NCBI GenBank assembly: GCA_021732525.1
Contig: JAKFUU010000044.1
Location: 1-37,739, forward strand
Direction: 5' to 3'
Source: Sphingomonadaceae bacterium
Lineage (GTDB): Bacteria > Pseudomonadota > Alphaproteobacteria > Sphingomonadales > Sphingomonadaceae
DNA length: 37,739 bases
The notes beneath the pieces are model-generated. The model saw nothing but the letters and a program-made list of their open reading frames with translations, did no database searches and was not told where the DNA came from. Each line of letters begins with the position of its first letter. The first letter of the stretch is position 1. Position numbers and translations under genes: made by a program. Positions 7,100-16,238 of the stretch are shown one piece after another.

Positions 7100-9145
7100 T
7101 CAGGCTTCGACCAGATCTTCGACGTCGAGTGGCTCTTCGCCAGCGTCTTCGACCAGCGGTTCTGCTGCACCTTCAGACTCGGCGGTTTCGTCGGCAATCC
7201 CTTCTGCGGCAGGCCTGAACCGGATCGCATCGGGCACCCAAGCCAACGCGGCGGCCTTGACCTCAGGTGCGACAATGGTCTCGCCTGCGAACAATTTCTC
7301 GCAGGTCTGCGAGAGATCGCCCTTCTTGCTCGCCATATAGCTCGCCGCCATCGTCGTCCCGCCAATGTCGGTGATATGGCGAAGCAATTGCTGCTTGCCG
7401 ACCCGGTCAAAATAATTGGCAGCGGTCGGGCGCCAGTGCTGCGCTGCTTCAATCTGCATCAGTCCAGCGAGATGGTCGTGAAGATCATTGCTGCTTGGAC
7501 CCTGATGGCCAAGGCGCGCGCCACCGATGCTGGGTTCAAGCGATTTGGCGACGACATATGCGAGCCAGCCTGCCTTGGCGTCATCGTCGAGTCCGGCAAA
7601 AGCTTCGAAGCGGGCAACCGTCGTTTCAGGCTCGGTCCAGCTGGTGTCGAGTCCGTCGCGGATTTCAGCAAGCTGTTCAAAGGCGGGTGAGGCCGGATAG
7701 GCATCGAGATAGCAAGACGGTTCGGGCGCCCGGACTGTCGTCCCACGTTCGTCGCGGCCATAGGTTGGCGTGCGGTCGGCAATGGCGAAGATCAGGAGAT
7801 CCAGCGCGACTGCCGGATTGACCGCGAGATTGGCCGCCAGAATGTCGCGGCGCTGCACCGACAATTCGCCAATCAGGCGCTGCGAGAGCGGCTTGATCGC
7901 CACCTCTCCATCTTCGCCCATACCATCTGGATCACCTGAACCATTGGCGTTGCCGCCTGTCGCCGTCGTGCTACGCTGCTTGCGCGGGGCCGTTTCGCTG
8001 TAGAGCGTGGCGTCGATTACGGGCATGCCTTCGGCATCAAGAATGACGAAACAGCCAACGCTCGGCTTGATCTCGTCAGACACGACGCCGGGTTTGTCCT
8101 GGATGCGGACCAGTTCGGCTTCGAGTGCGCCAAATCGGTCTTCGAGCGCATCGGCATCACCATCATCGTCCAGCCCCGCCTCGAATTTCGTTTCGATCTC
8201 CGCCATTTCATCCGCGATGGTGGCGATCCGTGCCTGCTCTTCCTCGCTCAAAGGAGCGGCTTCGACCTGAACCGGATGCAGCGCTTCCACCGCGGCATGG
8301 TCCACGCGGGTGCCGACGAGCGGACGCACCCAGCCATAGCCAGTCTCGGTTGCGACCTCGACCGCGAAGGCCTGAAGCTTTTCGCCCGCGATCCTAAGGG
8401 CGATTTCACTGTCGAGCCATTTGTCGCCGGTCTCGGCCTGGAACAGGTCGGATTCGATGCGGCCACCCGCTTCGCGATAAGCCTCTTCGCCAACATAGCG
8501 GGCAATAGGCGAGGTCGAGGGCAGCGAAGCGTGCGCGATCATCCGGCGGATGGTGTCGGCATTATTGCCCTGCCAATGGTTCGCCATCTGCTCCCAGACC
8601 ATCAATTGGCGTTCATGGCTGGCGGTGCTTGCATAGGCTTTGGCGATGTCGAGCGTGATCGAGCCTTCATCAAGTGCGGCAAAAATCGGCTCGGCCAGAT
8701 CGGCAAGTCGCAACCTGGCTTCGATATGACGGCGGGTCAGCCCCAAACGCCGGGCAATGCCGTCAACATCGCTGCCTTCATTGATGAAGTGCTTGAACGC
8801 CCGGATTTCGTCGGTGACGGTCATCTTCAATTGCATGAAATTCTCGGCGAACGAAACCTCGCTTTGCTGCGCGGCATCGCCTTGCAGCGACCGGCAATCA
8901 ACATTTACATTCTTCGCCCATTGGCCAAGCTCGACAAGCCGGTTCATGGCGCGCAGGCGGCGGCCACCAGCGGTCACGCAATAATGGCCCTTGGGCTTGG
9001 CCATTGGGGCAACGACGAGGTTTTGCAGCAGGCCATTTTCGGCGATATTGGCGGCGAGTTCGTCGATGAACAGCTGGCTGTCATTCTTGCGGACATTGGC
9101 GGGCGAGAGATGCAGCTTTGCAAGCGGGATCTGGATGATGCTCAT
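7100..9145 (-). CDS. Large ParB/RepB/Spo0J-type DNA-binding protein
   Basis: A 681-residue protein, much longer than a standard ParB of about 300. The N-terminal ParB/Srx domain is clear: PLAKLHLSPANVRK, the nucleotide-binding block AGGRRLRAM (59-67) and ENFMQLKMTVTDEIRAF (101-117). It is followed by a helix-turn-helix (DGIARRLGLTRRHIEARLRL, about 128-147). The C-terminal 450 residues are alanine and acid rich with no known domain and end in an acidic tail. There is no ParA next to it; the partition ParA of this plasmid lies 25 kb away with a different small partner. The protein is therefore probably an accessory ParB-like CTPase of the backbone. The start at 9145 has GGAGACC upstream. Confidence 0.85.
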   Translation of the reverse strand: MSIIQIPLAKLHLSPANVRKNDSQLFIDELAANIAENGLLQNLVVAPMAKPKGHYCVTAGGRRLRAMNRLVELGQWAKNVNVDCRSLQGDAAQQSEVSFAENFMQLKMTVTDEIRAFKHFINEGSDVDGIARRLGLTRRHIEARLRLADLAEPIFAALDEGSITLDIAKAYASTASHERQLMVWEQMANHWQGNNADTIRRMIAHASLPSTSPIARYVGEEAYREAGGRIESDLFQAETGDKWLDSEIALRIAGEKLQAFAVEVATETGYGWVRPLVGTRVDHAAVEALHPVQVEAAPLSEEEQARIATIADEMAEIETKFEAGLDDDGDADALEDRFGALEAELVRIQDKPGVVSDEIKPSVGCFVILDAEGMPVIDATLYSETAPRKQRSTTATGGNANGSGDPDGMGEDGEVAIKPLSQRLIGELSVQRRDILAANLAVNPAVALDLLIFAIADRTPTYGRDERGTTVRAPEPSCYLDAYPASPAFEQLAEIRDGLDTSWTEPETTVARFEAFAGLDDDAKAGWLAYVVAKSLEPSIGGARLGHQGPSSNDLHDHLAGLMQIEAAQHWRPTAANYFDRVGKQQLLRHITDIGGTTMAASYMASKKGDLSQTCEKLFAGETIVAPEVKAAALAWVPDAIRFRPAAEGIADETAESEGAAEPLVEDAGEEPLDVEDLVEA

Positions 9146-9234
9146 GTGGGGTCTCCAATCAGGGTCAAGGGGCGCGACACACTGCAGCGCCACTCCTGCG
9201 CAATCCCCCTCCCCTCTTCATTTCGCAGGGCCGC

Positions 9235-12200
9235 TCAGGCGAGCAGCCGCGCGAGGATCGAAGAGGCCGCATCGAGCGGAACGAAGACCCGCGTCTTGTA
9301 GGCGATGATCTCAGTGAAACAGCCCATCGCCTTGAGGCCCGGAAGCTGCGCGGCTTCGACGCCCGCAATCTCGAGCCGCTTATGGCCGTTCACGCGCGAA
9401 GTCTTGATCGTGGCGTTGAGCGGGTGTTTCACGGTGTAACTTCGGCCCGCAAGAATGGCTTGCGCAAGCTTGTCAGGCGCAATGGCTACCCGGTCGCTGA
9501 CCCCGAGCTTGTCGAGCACGCGCTCGACATAAATTTCAGGGATACGGCGCCCGAGCCAGCCATTGCCGGCCTCGTCGAGAATGCGCATCACTGACAGATC
9601 TTCCTTTGGTAGAGCGCCCCAGACCGGCAACAACAGACCCGTCGCCAGATAGAGCGTGTCGGCAACCAGCCCATTGGCATCTTCCTCATACTCGGCCTGC
9701 CAGGCGGCATCGAAGTTCGATTCCGACATATCCTCCCAGGCGCTTTCCGCCAGATTGCGTTCGAGAATGAACTCGCTGCGCAAGGGCCGGACCAGCTCGT
9801 AACGGATGAGGGTATTACCCTGATCATCCATATGCGGATGGGCGGGGATACGAAGCGCGACCTTGCCGCTGCGGGTGTTGCGTAACCACGCGATGCGCTT
9901 GTCTTGCGTCATGGCCTTGAGCCGGGCAAGCGCCAAGGGCTGGCGGCGGCGCTGGGTGAGGATTTCGAGCAGGTGCGAGGTCGCCCCGGTTTGGGGATCG
10001 GTGCGGATGATGGTGTCGCCCAAGAGTTCGCAGCTTTCAACAAGGAGTGTTTCCACCCCGACATCGAAGGTGCCAGCGTCTTTGGCGGCCGAGACCCGTG
10101 TTTCGACAAGCGCAATAAACTCGTCGAAGATCGCGTTTTGCGTGGCGATGCGAAGCGCAAGAAGTCGGTTGAGCCAGCGCTGGATAGGCGGCAGATCTTC
10201 GCTGATGATGCCATCCTTGTCGGTAAGGCTGAGCCCGCTGGCGCGCTCGAAATCCTGGAGTGACATGCTCTCGAGTTTGCCGCGCACCAACAAATGATAC
10301 CAGTTGACGAGCGCGGCTTTGGCATAATCGCTTTCAAGATTGTCCGAAGGATCGAACAGATTCTGCCCACCGGTCTGGCGCTGACCGCGGGTGAGGGCGC
10401 CCAATGCATCAAGACGGCGCGCGATCGTGCTCGTGAAGCGCAATTCGCCCCGGCAATTGGTGGTGACCGGTCGGAACAGCGGAGGTTGCGCCTGATGGGT
10501 GCGGTGTGTCCGGCCCAACCCCTGGATCGCCCGGTCCGCGCGCCATCCCGGCTCGAGCAGGAAATGTACCCGGCGCGCCTGGTTCTTAACGTCGAGACTG
10601 GCATGGTAACTGCGTCCCGTGCCACCGGCATCCGAGAAGATCAGCAAGCGCTTGGTGCCGTTCATGAAGGCTTGGGTCTCAACAAGGTTGGAACGGGCGG
10701 AGCGGGATTCGAGCCGCTGGCTACCGGCGGCCGACCGCATCAACCGCTTTGACCGGCCCGTCACTTCGGCAACCATATCGGCACCGAACCGCAGGATGAT
10801 GGCATCGAGGGCCGAATGGATAGCCGGCAGCGCGCAAAGCTGTTCGATCAGCGCATCGCGCGCTTCTTCGGCCTGGGCATTGTAAACCGCATTGCCGTCG
10901 GCATCGAACATTGGACGCGAACGGGTTTCGCCGGTATCGTCCTGATATTCGACCATCTGCCGGGTCGGAAAGGCGCGGGCAAGATAGTCGATCACCAGCT
11001 CGCGCGGGGAGAGATCGACGTCGAGTTCCTCGCGCTCCTGCGGATCAAGATCGGCAAGCCGCCGGTCGAGAATGGCCTCAGCCGTCGAGACCAACTGGAT
11101 CACCACGCTGTCGTCTTTGTTCAGATGCTGGTCAATTGCGGGAAACAGCGATGGCAGCTTCATCGACAGCAATATCTGCCCGAAGAAGCGCTGCTTGGCG
11201 CTTTCAAAGCGCGATCGGGCAGCGGCCTTTGCCTGTGAATTAAGCGTCGCATCTTCGATTGCGTCGACAATGCCGGTAATCTCGAGCGCTTCCTCCATGT
11301 TGCGGTGGATGATCGACCAGGCTTCGGAATATTGGTCGTACACGTCGATCTGGTCGGGTGAGAGATCGTGCTGGAGGATGGCATACTCGACCCCGGCAAA
11401 GCTGAGCGCCCGCGAGAGATAGAGCCCGCTGGCCTTCAGATCGCGGGCAACCAGCTCCATCGCGGCAATCCCGCCTTCGCGGATTTCGGTGATGAATTTT
11501 TCGCGGTTGGCAAAGGCAGTGCCGGGACCCCAGAGGCCAAGCCGCACGGCATAGGCCAGATTATTGATGTCCGATGCGCCCGTCGCCGAAGCATAAAGCA
11601 CCCGCGATTTGGGCAACCGGTTTTGTAGCATGACGCCTGCAATCCCTTGCAAGGAGCCATCCTTCCTGCCCATCGTGCCTTCGCCGCCCGCGACCCCGCC
11701 CAGTTCATGGGCTTCGTCGAGCACGATGACGCCCTCAAAGTCGGCCCCTGCCCAGGCAATGATCTGGTCGAGCCGGGTCTCATCGACGCGCGCTGATCGC
11801 AATGTCCCATAGGGGACGAACAGGATGCCTTCAGGCGAGGAGATGGGCTGGTTGATCTTCCATGCCGCCAGTTCAATGATATCAGCAGATAATCCGCCGA
11901 GCGCTGTCCAGTCGCGGCGCGCGTCTTCGAGCAAGGTCGCGTTTTTGGAGATCCAGATGTGGCGGCGTTTCCCGCGTAGCCACTGATCCATGATGCAGGC
12001 AGCGGCTTGCCGCCCCTTCCCTGCTCCGGTGCCATCACCGAGAAAGAAGCCATAGCGATAGCTGTCGCCATCGGCGGTTTCGGTCAGCTGGACGGATTTG
12101 GGATCGACGACAAAGCGGCCCGGAAGCTCGCGCGACCAGGCATCGCCTGCATAGACGACGGTTTCCAGTTGCGCCGCGGAGAGGAGTTTCCTCGCGACAA

Positions 12201-13446
12201 TCTGTTCGGGAAGTCGCGGCACATAGGCCGGTTTGGGGGCATTGATCGATGCCATGGCGGCAGATTCAACCAGCATCGTTGGATGCTCGCCCGCATCTGT
12301 AAACATGAGGCGCGAGGGGCGATAGGACGAATAGACACCCTGCTGCTCACCGGCAGGTGCCGGTTCGTCGAGCACGGTATAGCCGATATCGGCCACCTCA
12401 TTGCGTTGCGGCGCGCGCACGATGACCGGCCGCGGCGTGGTGGATTTGACCGAGCGGAAGAGCGAGAGTTTGCTTGATCGCGGTGACGCCGGGCGGTCCG
12501 CAGGTGCCAGTATCGCCCGAGGCGGAACCATGGGAATCGCGTCGAGCAGGTCGGCAGGTGTGACGCGGTTGATTGTGACGCAGCTGAGCGAACCCGGCAG
12601 CTTGTCGATGACATAGATGCGCACCGCAACCGAAGTGCCGTGTTTGGCATAAGCGCCGCGGTCGAGGCGCAATGACTGGACAACACGCATGCCGTCGAGC
12701 GTGGTTCGAAAGACCTGTTCCGTTCGCGGACCCGGCGCAAACCAGTCGGGCATGATCGCGACGGAGCGGCCGCCGCGCTCGAGCCGGTTGAGTGCGGAAG
12801 CCAGATGTCGGGCGGCGGCATTGCGGTCAACGCCCCGCCCCAGTGACATCGAGAATGGCGGGTTGATGAGTAGGACGCTGGGTCGGGGATCTTCTGCGCG
12901 CAGCGACGCGATTCGGGCACCGTCATGCTCGCTGACATCAGACCCTGAAAAGAGCAGGCGCAGCAAACTCGCGCGCACCGGGTCATATTCGTTGAGCTGG
13001 AGCGTTGCCCCCGCCCGCTTTGCGAAAGCCGCAAGCAGGCCCGTCCCGGCACTGGGTTCAAGCACAATGTCGGAAGGTGTGACTGCTGCGAGATACGCAG
13101 CGAGCCAGGCAATGTCGGCGGGAGTTGAGAATTGCTGGAGCGCATATTGCTCCTCGCTGCGCACGGTTTGGGTCGGTAGACGGGCGACCATCGCTGCGAT
13201 ATTGGCAAGCTCTGTTTTCGGGTCGCCTTCCTTTGGGGCTTGCATCACCCAAAGACTGACAGCCGCTTCAAGCGCGTCGAAGCTTTGCCGCTGGGACCAG
13301 GCCCCTGTTGCATCGCTCGCGCCAAAGGCCCGCTCCATGGCCGTATTGAGCGTGGCCCTGGTGATAGGTTGGTCCGAAGCGATAAGGGAATGGATGTCGC
13401 GGGCGGCAAGGTTCAGCCCCTCCCCCAATGTCGTCATCATGCGCAT
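9235..13446 (-). CDS. Strawberry-notch-type helicase fused to a DNA methyltransferase-like domain
   Basis: A 1403-residue protein. Residues about 100-280 form a methyltransferase-like domain with the SAM-binding motif LEPSAGTG (129-136) and the NPPF motif (195-198) typical of N6-adenine DNA methylases. Next comes a superfamily 2 helicase of the strawberry-notch kind: a Walker A-like loop GDGTGAGKGR (470-479), DEAH (577-580), a SATGASDIN motif III region, and a motif VI GLGRTHRTHQ near residue 975. The family is widespread on plasmids and phages, where it is thought to act in anti-restriction or DNA processing, but the function is not settled. The start at 13446 has a perfect AGGAGG 7 bases upstream. 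It is the second gene of the leftward series, 59 bases after the toprim gene. Confidence 0.88.
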   Translation of the reverse strand: MRMMTTLGEGLNLAARDIHSLIASDQPITRATLNTAMERAFGASDATGAWSQRQSFDALEAAVSLWVMQAPKEGDPKTELANIAAMVARLPTQTVRSEEQYALQQFSTPADIAWLAAYLAAVTPSDIVLEPSAGTGLLAAFAKRAGATLQLNEYDPVRASLLRLLFSGSDVSEHDGARIASLRAEDPRPSVLLINPPFSMSLGRGVDRNAAARHLASALNRLERGGRSVAIMPDWFAPGPRTEQVFRTTLDGMRVVQSLRLDRGAYAKHGTSVAVRIYVIDKLPGSLSCVTINRVTPADLLDAIPMVPPRAILAPADRPASPRSSKLSLFRSVKSTTPRPVIVRAPQRNEVADIGYTVLDEPAPAGEQQGVYSSYRPSRLMFTDAGEHPTMLVESAAMASINAPKPAYVPRLPEQIVARKLLSAAQLETVVYAGDAWSRELPGRFVVDPKSVQLTETADGDSYRYGFFLGDGTGAGKGRQAAACIMDQWLRGKRRHIWISKNATLLEDARRDWTALGGLSADIIELAAWKINQPISSPEGILFVPYGTLRSARVDETRLDQIIAWAGADFEGVIVLDEAHELGGVAGGEGTMGRKDGSLQGIAGVMLQNRLPKSRVLYASATGASDINNLAYAVRLGLWGPGTAFANREKFITEIREGGIAAMELVARDLKASGLYLSRALSFAGVEYAILQHDLSPDQIDVYDQYSEAWSIIHRNMEEALEITGIVDAIEDATLNSQAKAAARSRFESAKQRFFGQILLSMKLPSLFPAIDQHLNKDDSVVIQLVSTAEAILDRRLADLDPQEREELDVDLSPRELVIDYLARAFPTRQMVEYQDDTGETRSRPMFDADGNAVYNAQAEEARDALIEQLCALPAIHSALDAIILRFGADMVAEVTGRSKRLMRSAAGSQRLESRSARSNLVETQAFMNGTKRLLIFSDAGGTGRSYHASLDVKNQARRVHFLLEPGWRADRAIQGLGRTHRTHQAQPPLFRPVTTNCRGELRFTSTIARRLDALGALTRGQRQTGGQNLFDPSDNLESDYAKAALVNWYHLLVRGKLESMSLQDFERASGLSLTDKDGIISEDLPPIQRWLNRLLALRIATQNAIFDEFIALVETRVSAAKDAGTFDVGVETLLVESCELLGDTIIRTDPQTGATSHLLEILTQRRRQPLALARLKAMTQDKRIAWLRNTRSGKVALRIPAHPHMDDQGNTLIRYELVRPLRSEFILERNLAESAWEDMSESNFDAAWQAEYEEDANGLVADTLYLATGLLLPVWGALPKEDLSVMRILDEAGNGWLGRRIPEIYVERVLDKLGVSDRVAIAPDKLAQAILAGRSYTVKHPLNATIKTSRVNGHKRLEIAGVEAAQLPGLKAMGCFTEIIAYKTRVFVPLDAASSILARLLA

Positions 13447-13505
13447 GTCTGGCCTCCTGATGCCCGTACCGATCGTCCGGCACGCCAGGCCCAGCCCCCC
13501 TTTCC

Positions 13506-14348
13506 TCACATAAACAGTTGGTCAGCCCAGTCATTTGCATGAGTCGGCGGGGGCGCATGTTCGACAGCAAATCCTTGGGTCCAATAAGCGAACTCGGCCT
13601 TGTGCTCGGCGGCCTCGCCCTCGGGATCATTATCGCGCAGCAGGATGACAGTGTGCACTTCGGGAGGAAATCGAACTTGCGGAAGCCGCCTGGCACCCAT
13701 GCTCGCCCAGGCTGGAATGTCATGCAGTTGGGTGAAGGCGGCTGCAGTCTCGAACCCTTCAGCAAGTGCCACTTTGCCGCCCACAATATCGTTGGTCCAT
13801 GCCGCGCCGATTGACTGGCCAAGGACGATTTTGGCCGTGCAGCGAGCGGTTGTGGAATCAAGAAATATTCGCTGGATTGCCGTTAGCCTGTTGCCGAGAT
13901 GCATCCCGACGATGAGTGCTGGTTCGAACGTCGCGGAATTGCCGGCCCCGCGCGGGCATCGTGGATGAAAACGCACATGGTTCAGCGGGTTAGTGAGCCT
14001 GCGGGTCTCGAAAAGATAGCGCTCACCAAGTGTTCCCGCGACAGGCTGAGCAGCCTGCCAGATTGCCCAGTGGGGGTTGCCCGATTTTCTGGTTACCCGC
14101 TCGACATGCCCGTTGTCAGCGACCGGAATTGGGATAGTTCGTGCGATGGCCTTGAGCACATCTTCGCTCGCACAGCCGGCAAAGCAAGTGACAAGGATCG
14201 AGCGATCTCCCTGCCTTATGCTGAGTGAGGGCGTGCGGTCTTCATGTGCTGGACAACGGCACATTGCGACAACTCCATGCCAGCTGCCACCCAGGCGGTC
14301 GACGAGCTGCAAGGTCTGGACTGTAGGCTTGTTGGCAATAGGACGCAT
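13506..14348 (-). CDS. Zinc-finger/toprim protein (primase-like)
   Basis: A 280-residue protein with an N-terminal CHC2-type zinc finger: C32-P-A-H35, the block DRTPSLSI and CFAGC (C55, C59). This is the arrangement of bacterial and phage DnaG-like primases. The C-terminal half has a toprim-like core with VALAEGFETAAAF as the catalytic-Glu motif and ILLRDNDPEGEA as the DxD region. The middle, with the block GERYLFETRR, resembles the DUF7146 linker seen in plasmid primase-like proteins. It may prime plasmid DNA after transfer. The start has AGGAGGT 6 bases upstream. It is the first gene of the leftward backbone series and diverges from the replication origin. Confidence 0.82.
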   Translation of the reverse strand: MRPIANKPTVQTLQLVDRLGGSWHGVVAMCRCPAHEDRTPSLSIRQGDRSILVTCFAGCASEDVLKAIARTIPIPVADNGHVERVTRKSGNPHWAIWQAAQPVAGTLGERYLFETRRLTNPLNHVRFHPRCPRGAGNSATFEPALIVGMHLGNRLTAIQRIFLDSTTARCTAKIVLGQSIGAAWTNDIVGGKVALAEGFETAAAFTQLHDIPAWASMGARRLPQVRFPPEVHTVILLRDNDPEGEAAEHKAEFAYWTQGFAVEHAPPPTHANDWADQLFM

Positions 14349-14559
14349 AGCGCACCTCCTGCCTTACCGAACCCCCTTCCCTCGTGTCCCAGGCTTATCG
14401 TGATATTGTCGTTGGAGCACCCTCGGTCTGAGGTTATATCCCCTCAAATCCAATCAATAAAAAATACCCAAACGCAGTGCGGGAGTTTTCTAGATTCAGG
14501 GATTCTAAGATTCAGGGCCAAATTTTCGAGTAACACCAATGCGTTAAGGGGCTTCTATA

Positions 14560-15082
14560 TGAGGCTATGGGGGCTGTAAGGTGAGTGCTCGGGGGCTTCA
14601 AAATGTGGAATCGGGGGACAAATCGTGAGCGATTGGGGGATCATGTGAGAAATTGGGGGCGTGGTCGATTCTGAATCAAATCAGTTCCTTAAGATACTGA
14701 TTCACAGTGCCCTGCCCGCCTTCAATCACGATATTGCGCCATCCTTGTCGCTTCATATGAGCAATTGGGGGCTAACCAAACCCAAAGGCAGCTTAATGTG
14801 AGCGGATGGGGGCTCGCCGTGGACAGCCTCTTCAAAGCTTGCTGAAACCTATGGAATACCGATTCGCACGCCTTGTTCATGTGAGTGATCGGGGGACGGC
14901 CTGAAAACCCCCTATTTCTGCGGCTTTGCGAAGGCCTTTATGTGAGTCGGGGGGGGGAGCCCGCTTCTCGCTTTTGGAGCCATTTTTGGGGCATCTCTTA
15001 GGCCCACTTTATTGTGAGAAATCGGGGGCTGTGCGCCAAAAGCCGCAGGAATCCAGACCCTTTATATGAGCATTTGGGGGCT
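14560..15082 (+). repeat. Iterons, 11 copies of TGAGNNATYGGGGGCT-type 16-mers
   Basis: Copies on the plus strand begin at 14560, 14582, 14604, 14626, 14646, 14758, 14799, 14882, 14943, 15015 and 15067. Each starts with TGAG or a near variant and ends with GGGGGCT or GGGGGAC. The copies at 14604 and 14943 are degenerate. The first five are spaced 22, 22, 22 and 20 bases apart, so an initiator bound to them would face roughly the same side of the helix. The other six are spaced irregularly by 41-112 bases. Such repeats are the binding sites of Rep_3-family initiators in other plasmids, both for starting replication and for copy control by handcuffing. Confidence 0.88.
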
Positions 15083-15086
15083 TAGA

Positions 15087-15127
15087 GTGAGTTGCTTAGT
15101 ATGAGCCACTCATGCTAAGAGACTCAC
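15087..15127. promoter_or_regulatory. Inverted repeat operator abutting the repA start
   Basis: Two 19-base arms (15087-15105 and 15109-15127) are complementary at 16 of 19 positions around a 3-base centre. Each arm starts with GTGAGT, sharing the TGAG half of the iterons. In iteron plasmids such a repeat binds Rep dimers and represses the rep gene. The second arm ends on the base before the ATG, so dimer binding here could block both transcription and access to the start. Confidence 0.75.
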
Positions 15128-16231
15128 ATGGAGATTGAGGCATCAGTCGAATCGGACGAGCCCAAAGTTGGCCTTACCCTTCGTGTCGCCGAAAGGATCA
15201 CGAAGAACAACCAAGACTTTGTCAGCAAGCCGGGTGAGTTGGTCGAATCCGAGTTCGAAACCGGCTCGTTAAGTGCTGCCGCGCGCAAGGCTTTTGCGCT
15301 CATGCTCCGCAAAGCTGGCGGGGATGCTGCGGAAGACCGGGTTTTCACGATCACCAAGAAGGAACTGCGCCGTTCGCACAAAGGCAATGAGCGCATCCAG
15401 TCCGTCATGGACGAATTGATCCGCGTGATCGTCCGCATCAAAACGACGTCGAGCAAAGGACGTCCGGCAACCCTGTCACAGTCGCTCCTGTCGCGCTGTG
15501 TTGAAGAAGTGGCTGAGGACGGCCTGAGCGTTGTCGAATTCGAATTGTCCGATGCGCTCCGGACAGTCCTGCATGGCTCGGACTATTATGCACGGGTCAA
15601 TCTGGGCGTCACCCTCTCGCTCCAGTCACGCTATGCTTTGACGCTCTATGATCTTGGGTGTCTCATCATCAACCGTCAGAACCGCACCGTGAAAATGTCG
15701 ATCGAGGACCTGAGACGGCGCTTGGGCGTTCCAGATGGCAGCTTCAAAAATTATGCGGAATTCCGTCGCGATGTGCTCAACAAGTCCAAGGCAGAGATCG
15801 ACCAGCTTGCTGACTTCACCGTCGAATGGAGCGAAATGAGGGGGTCAGGTCGTGGCAATCCAGTGAAGGAAGTCGTTCTCAACTTCATACCCAAGGTGAC
15901 CGAGGAACAGGAAGCCGCTGCCCGTGAATTGGATCGCCCACGTATAGGAAGAAGGGCCCGCCGTGACGGAACGGTTGAGCAAATTGTTGGTACCCCCCTG
16001 CCCCGCATCACCGAGGAGCCGCTTTTCCCGTCTGGTTCACTGCATTTTTGTGGAGACCAGAAGCTCCTGACGATCGTATCCGATCATGGCGGTGGCTGGG
16101 ACAAGAACATCATTGCCGAAGGCTATCGCCAGTTCATGGGCGACAAGCTGAAAACATTGCGTGGCGACAAAATGCACAAGTCCTGGGAAGGCTATTGTAA
16201 GGGATATGTCCGATCCCATGGCCGGGTGTAG
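15128..16231 (+). CDS. repA: Replication initiator protein, Rep_3 family
   Basis: A 367-residue initiator with two winged-helix domains, as in RepE, RepB or Pi of iteron plasmids. The N-terminal domain includes AARKAFALMLRKAG and ELIRVIVRIKTTSS. The second shows the family signature YYARVNLGVTLSLQSRYALTLYDL with a following SIEDLRRRLGVP recognition region. The C-terminal tail (from about residue 300) has WDKNIIAEGYRQF and KSWEGYCKGYVRSHGRV, a pattern I associate with alphaproteobacterial Rep_3 proteins. It sits directly after the iterons and an inverted-repeat operator. The ribosome site is weak (AAGAG 6-10 bases before ATG), fitting tight control. The family is certain; the incompatibility group is not assigned. 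Confidence 0.92.
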   Translation: MEIEASVESDEPKVGLTLRVAERITKNNQDFVSKPGELVESEFETGSLSAAARKAFALMLRKAGGDAAEDRVFTITKKELRRSHKGNERIQSVMDELIRVIVRIKTTSSKGRPATLSQSLLSRCVEEVAEDGLSVVEFELSDALRTVLHGSDYYARVNLGVTLSLQSRYALTLYDLGCLIINRQNRTVKMSIEDLRRRLGVPDGSFKNYAEFRRDVLNKSKAEIDQLADFTVEWSEMRGSGRGNPVKEVVLNFIPKVTEEQEAAARELDRPRIGRRARRDGTVEQIVGTPLPRITEEPLFPSGSLHFCGDQKLLTIVSDHGGGWDKNIIAEGYRQFMGDKLKTLRGDKMHKSWEGYCKGYVRSHGRV

Positions 16232-16238
16232 CGCCAGT

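Larger units (their letters stand above)
14349..15127. other. Plasmid replication origin region
   Basis: A 779-base gap between the toprim gene and repA without a credible gene. It holds an AT-richer stretch near 14430-14480, a local direct repeat near 14490-14515 (GATTC and AGGG words), 11 iteron-like repeats and the repA operator. I found no exact DnaA box. Confidence 0.75.

Noticed and set aside
8276-9301. A 341-codon open frame on the plus strand
   Set aside because: It lies opposite the ParB-like gene, whose domain motifs are clear. It has no family pattern and no ribosome site, and GC-rich genes commonly give such antisense frames.
12084-13208. A 374-codon open frame on the minus strand
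   Set aside because: It overlaps the strawberry-notch gene in another frame, is very rich in Arg, Ser and Pro, and lacks any motif.
15092-15120. Promoter-like TTGCTT and CTAAGA spaced 17 bases inside the repA operator
   Set aside because: The -10 match is poor and a transcript from it would start almost at the ATG. It is possible only if repA is read from a leaderless message.
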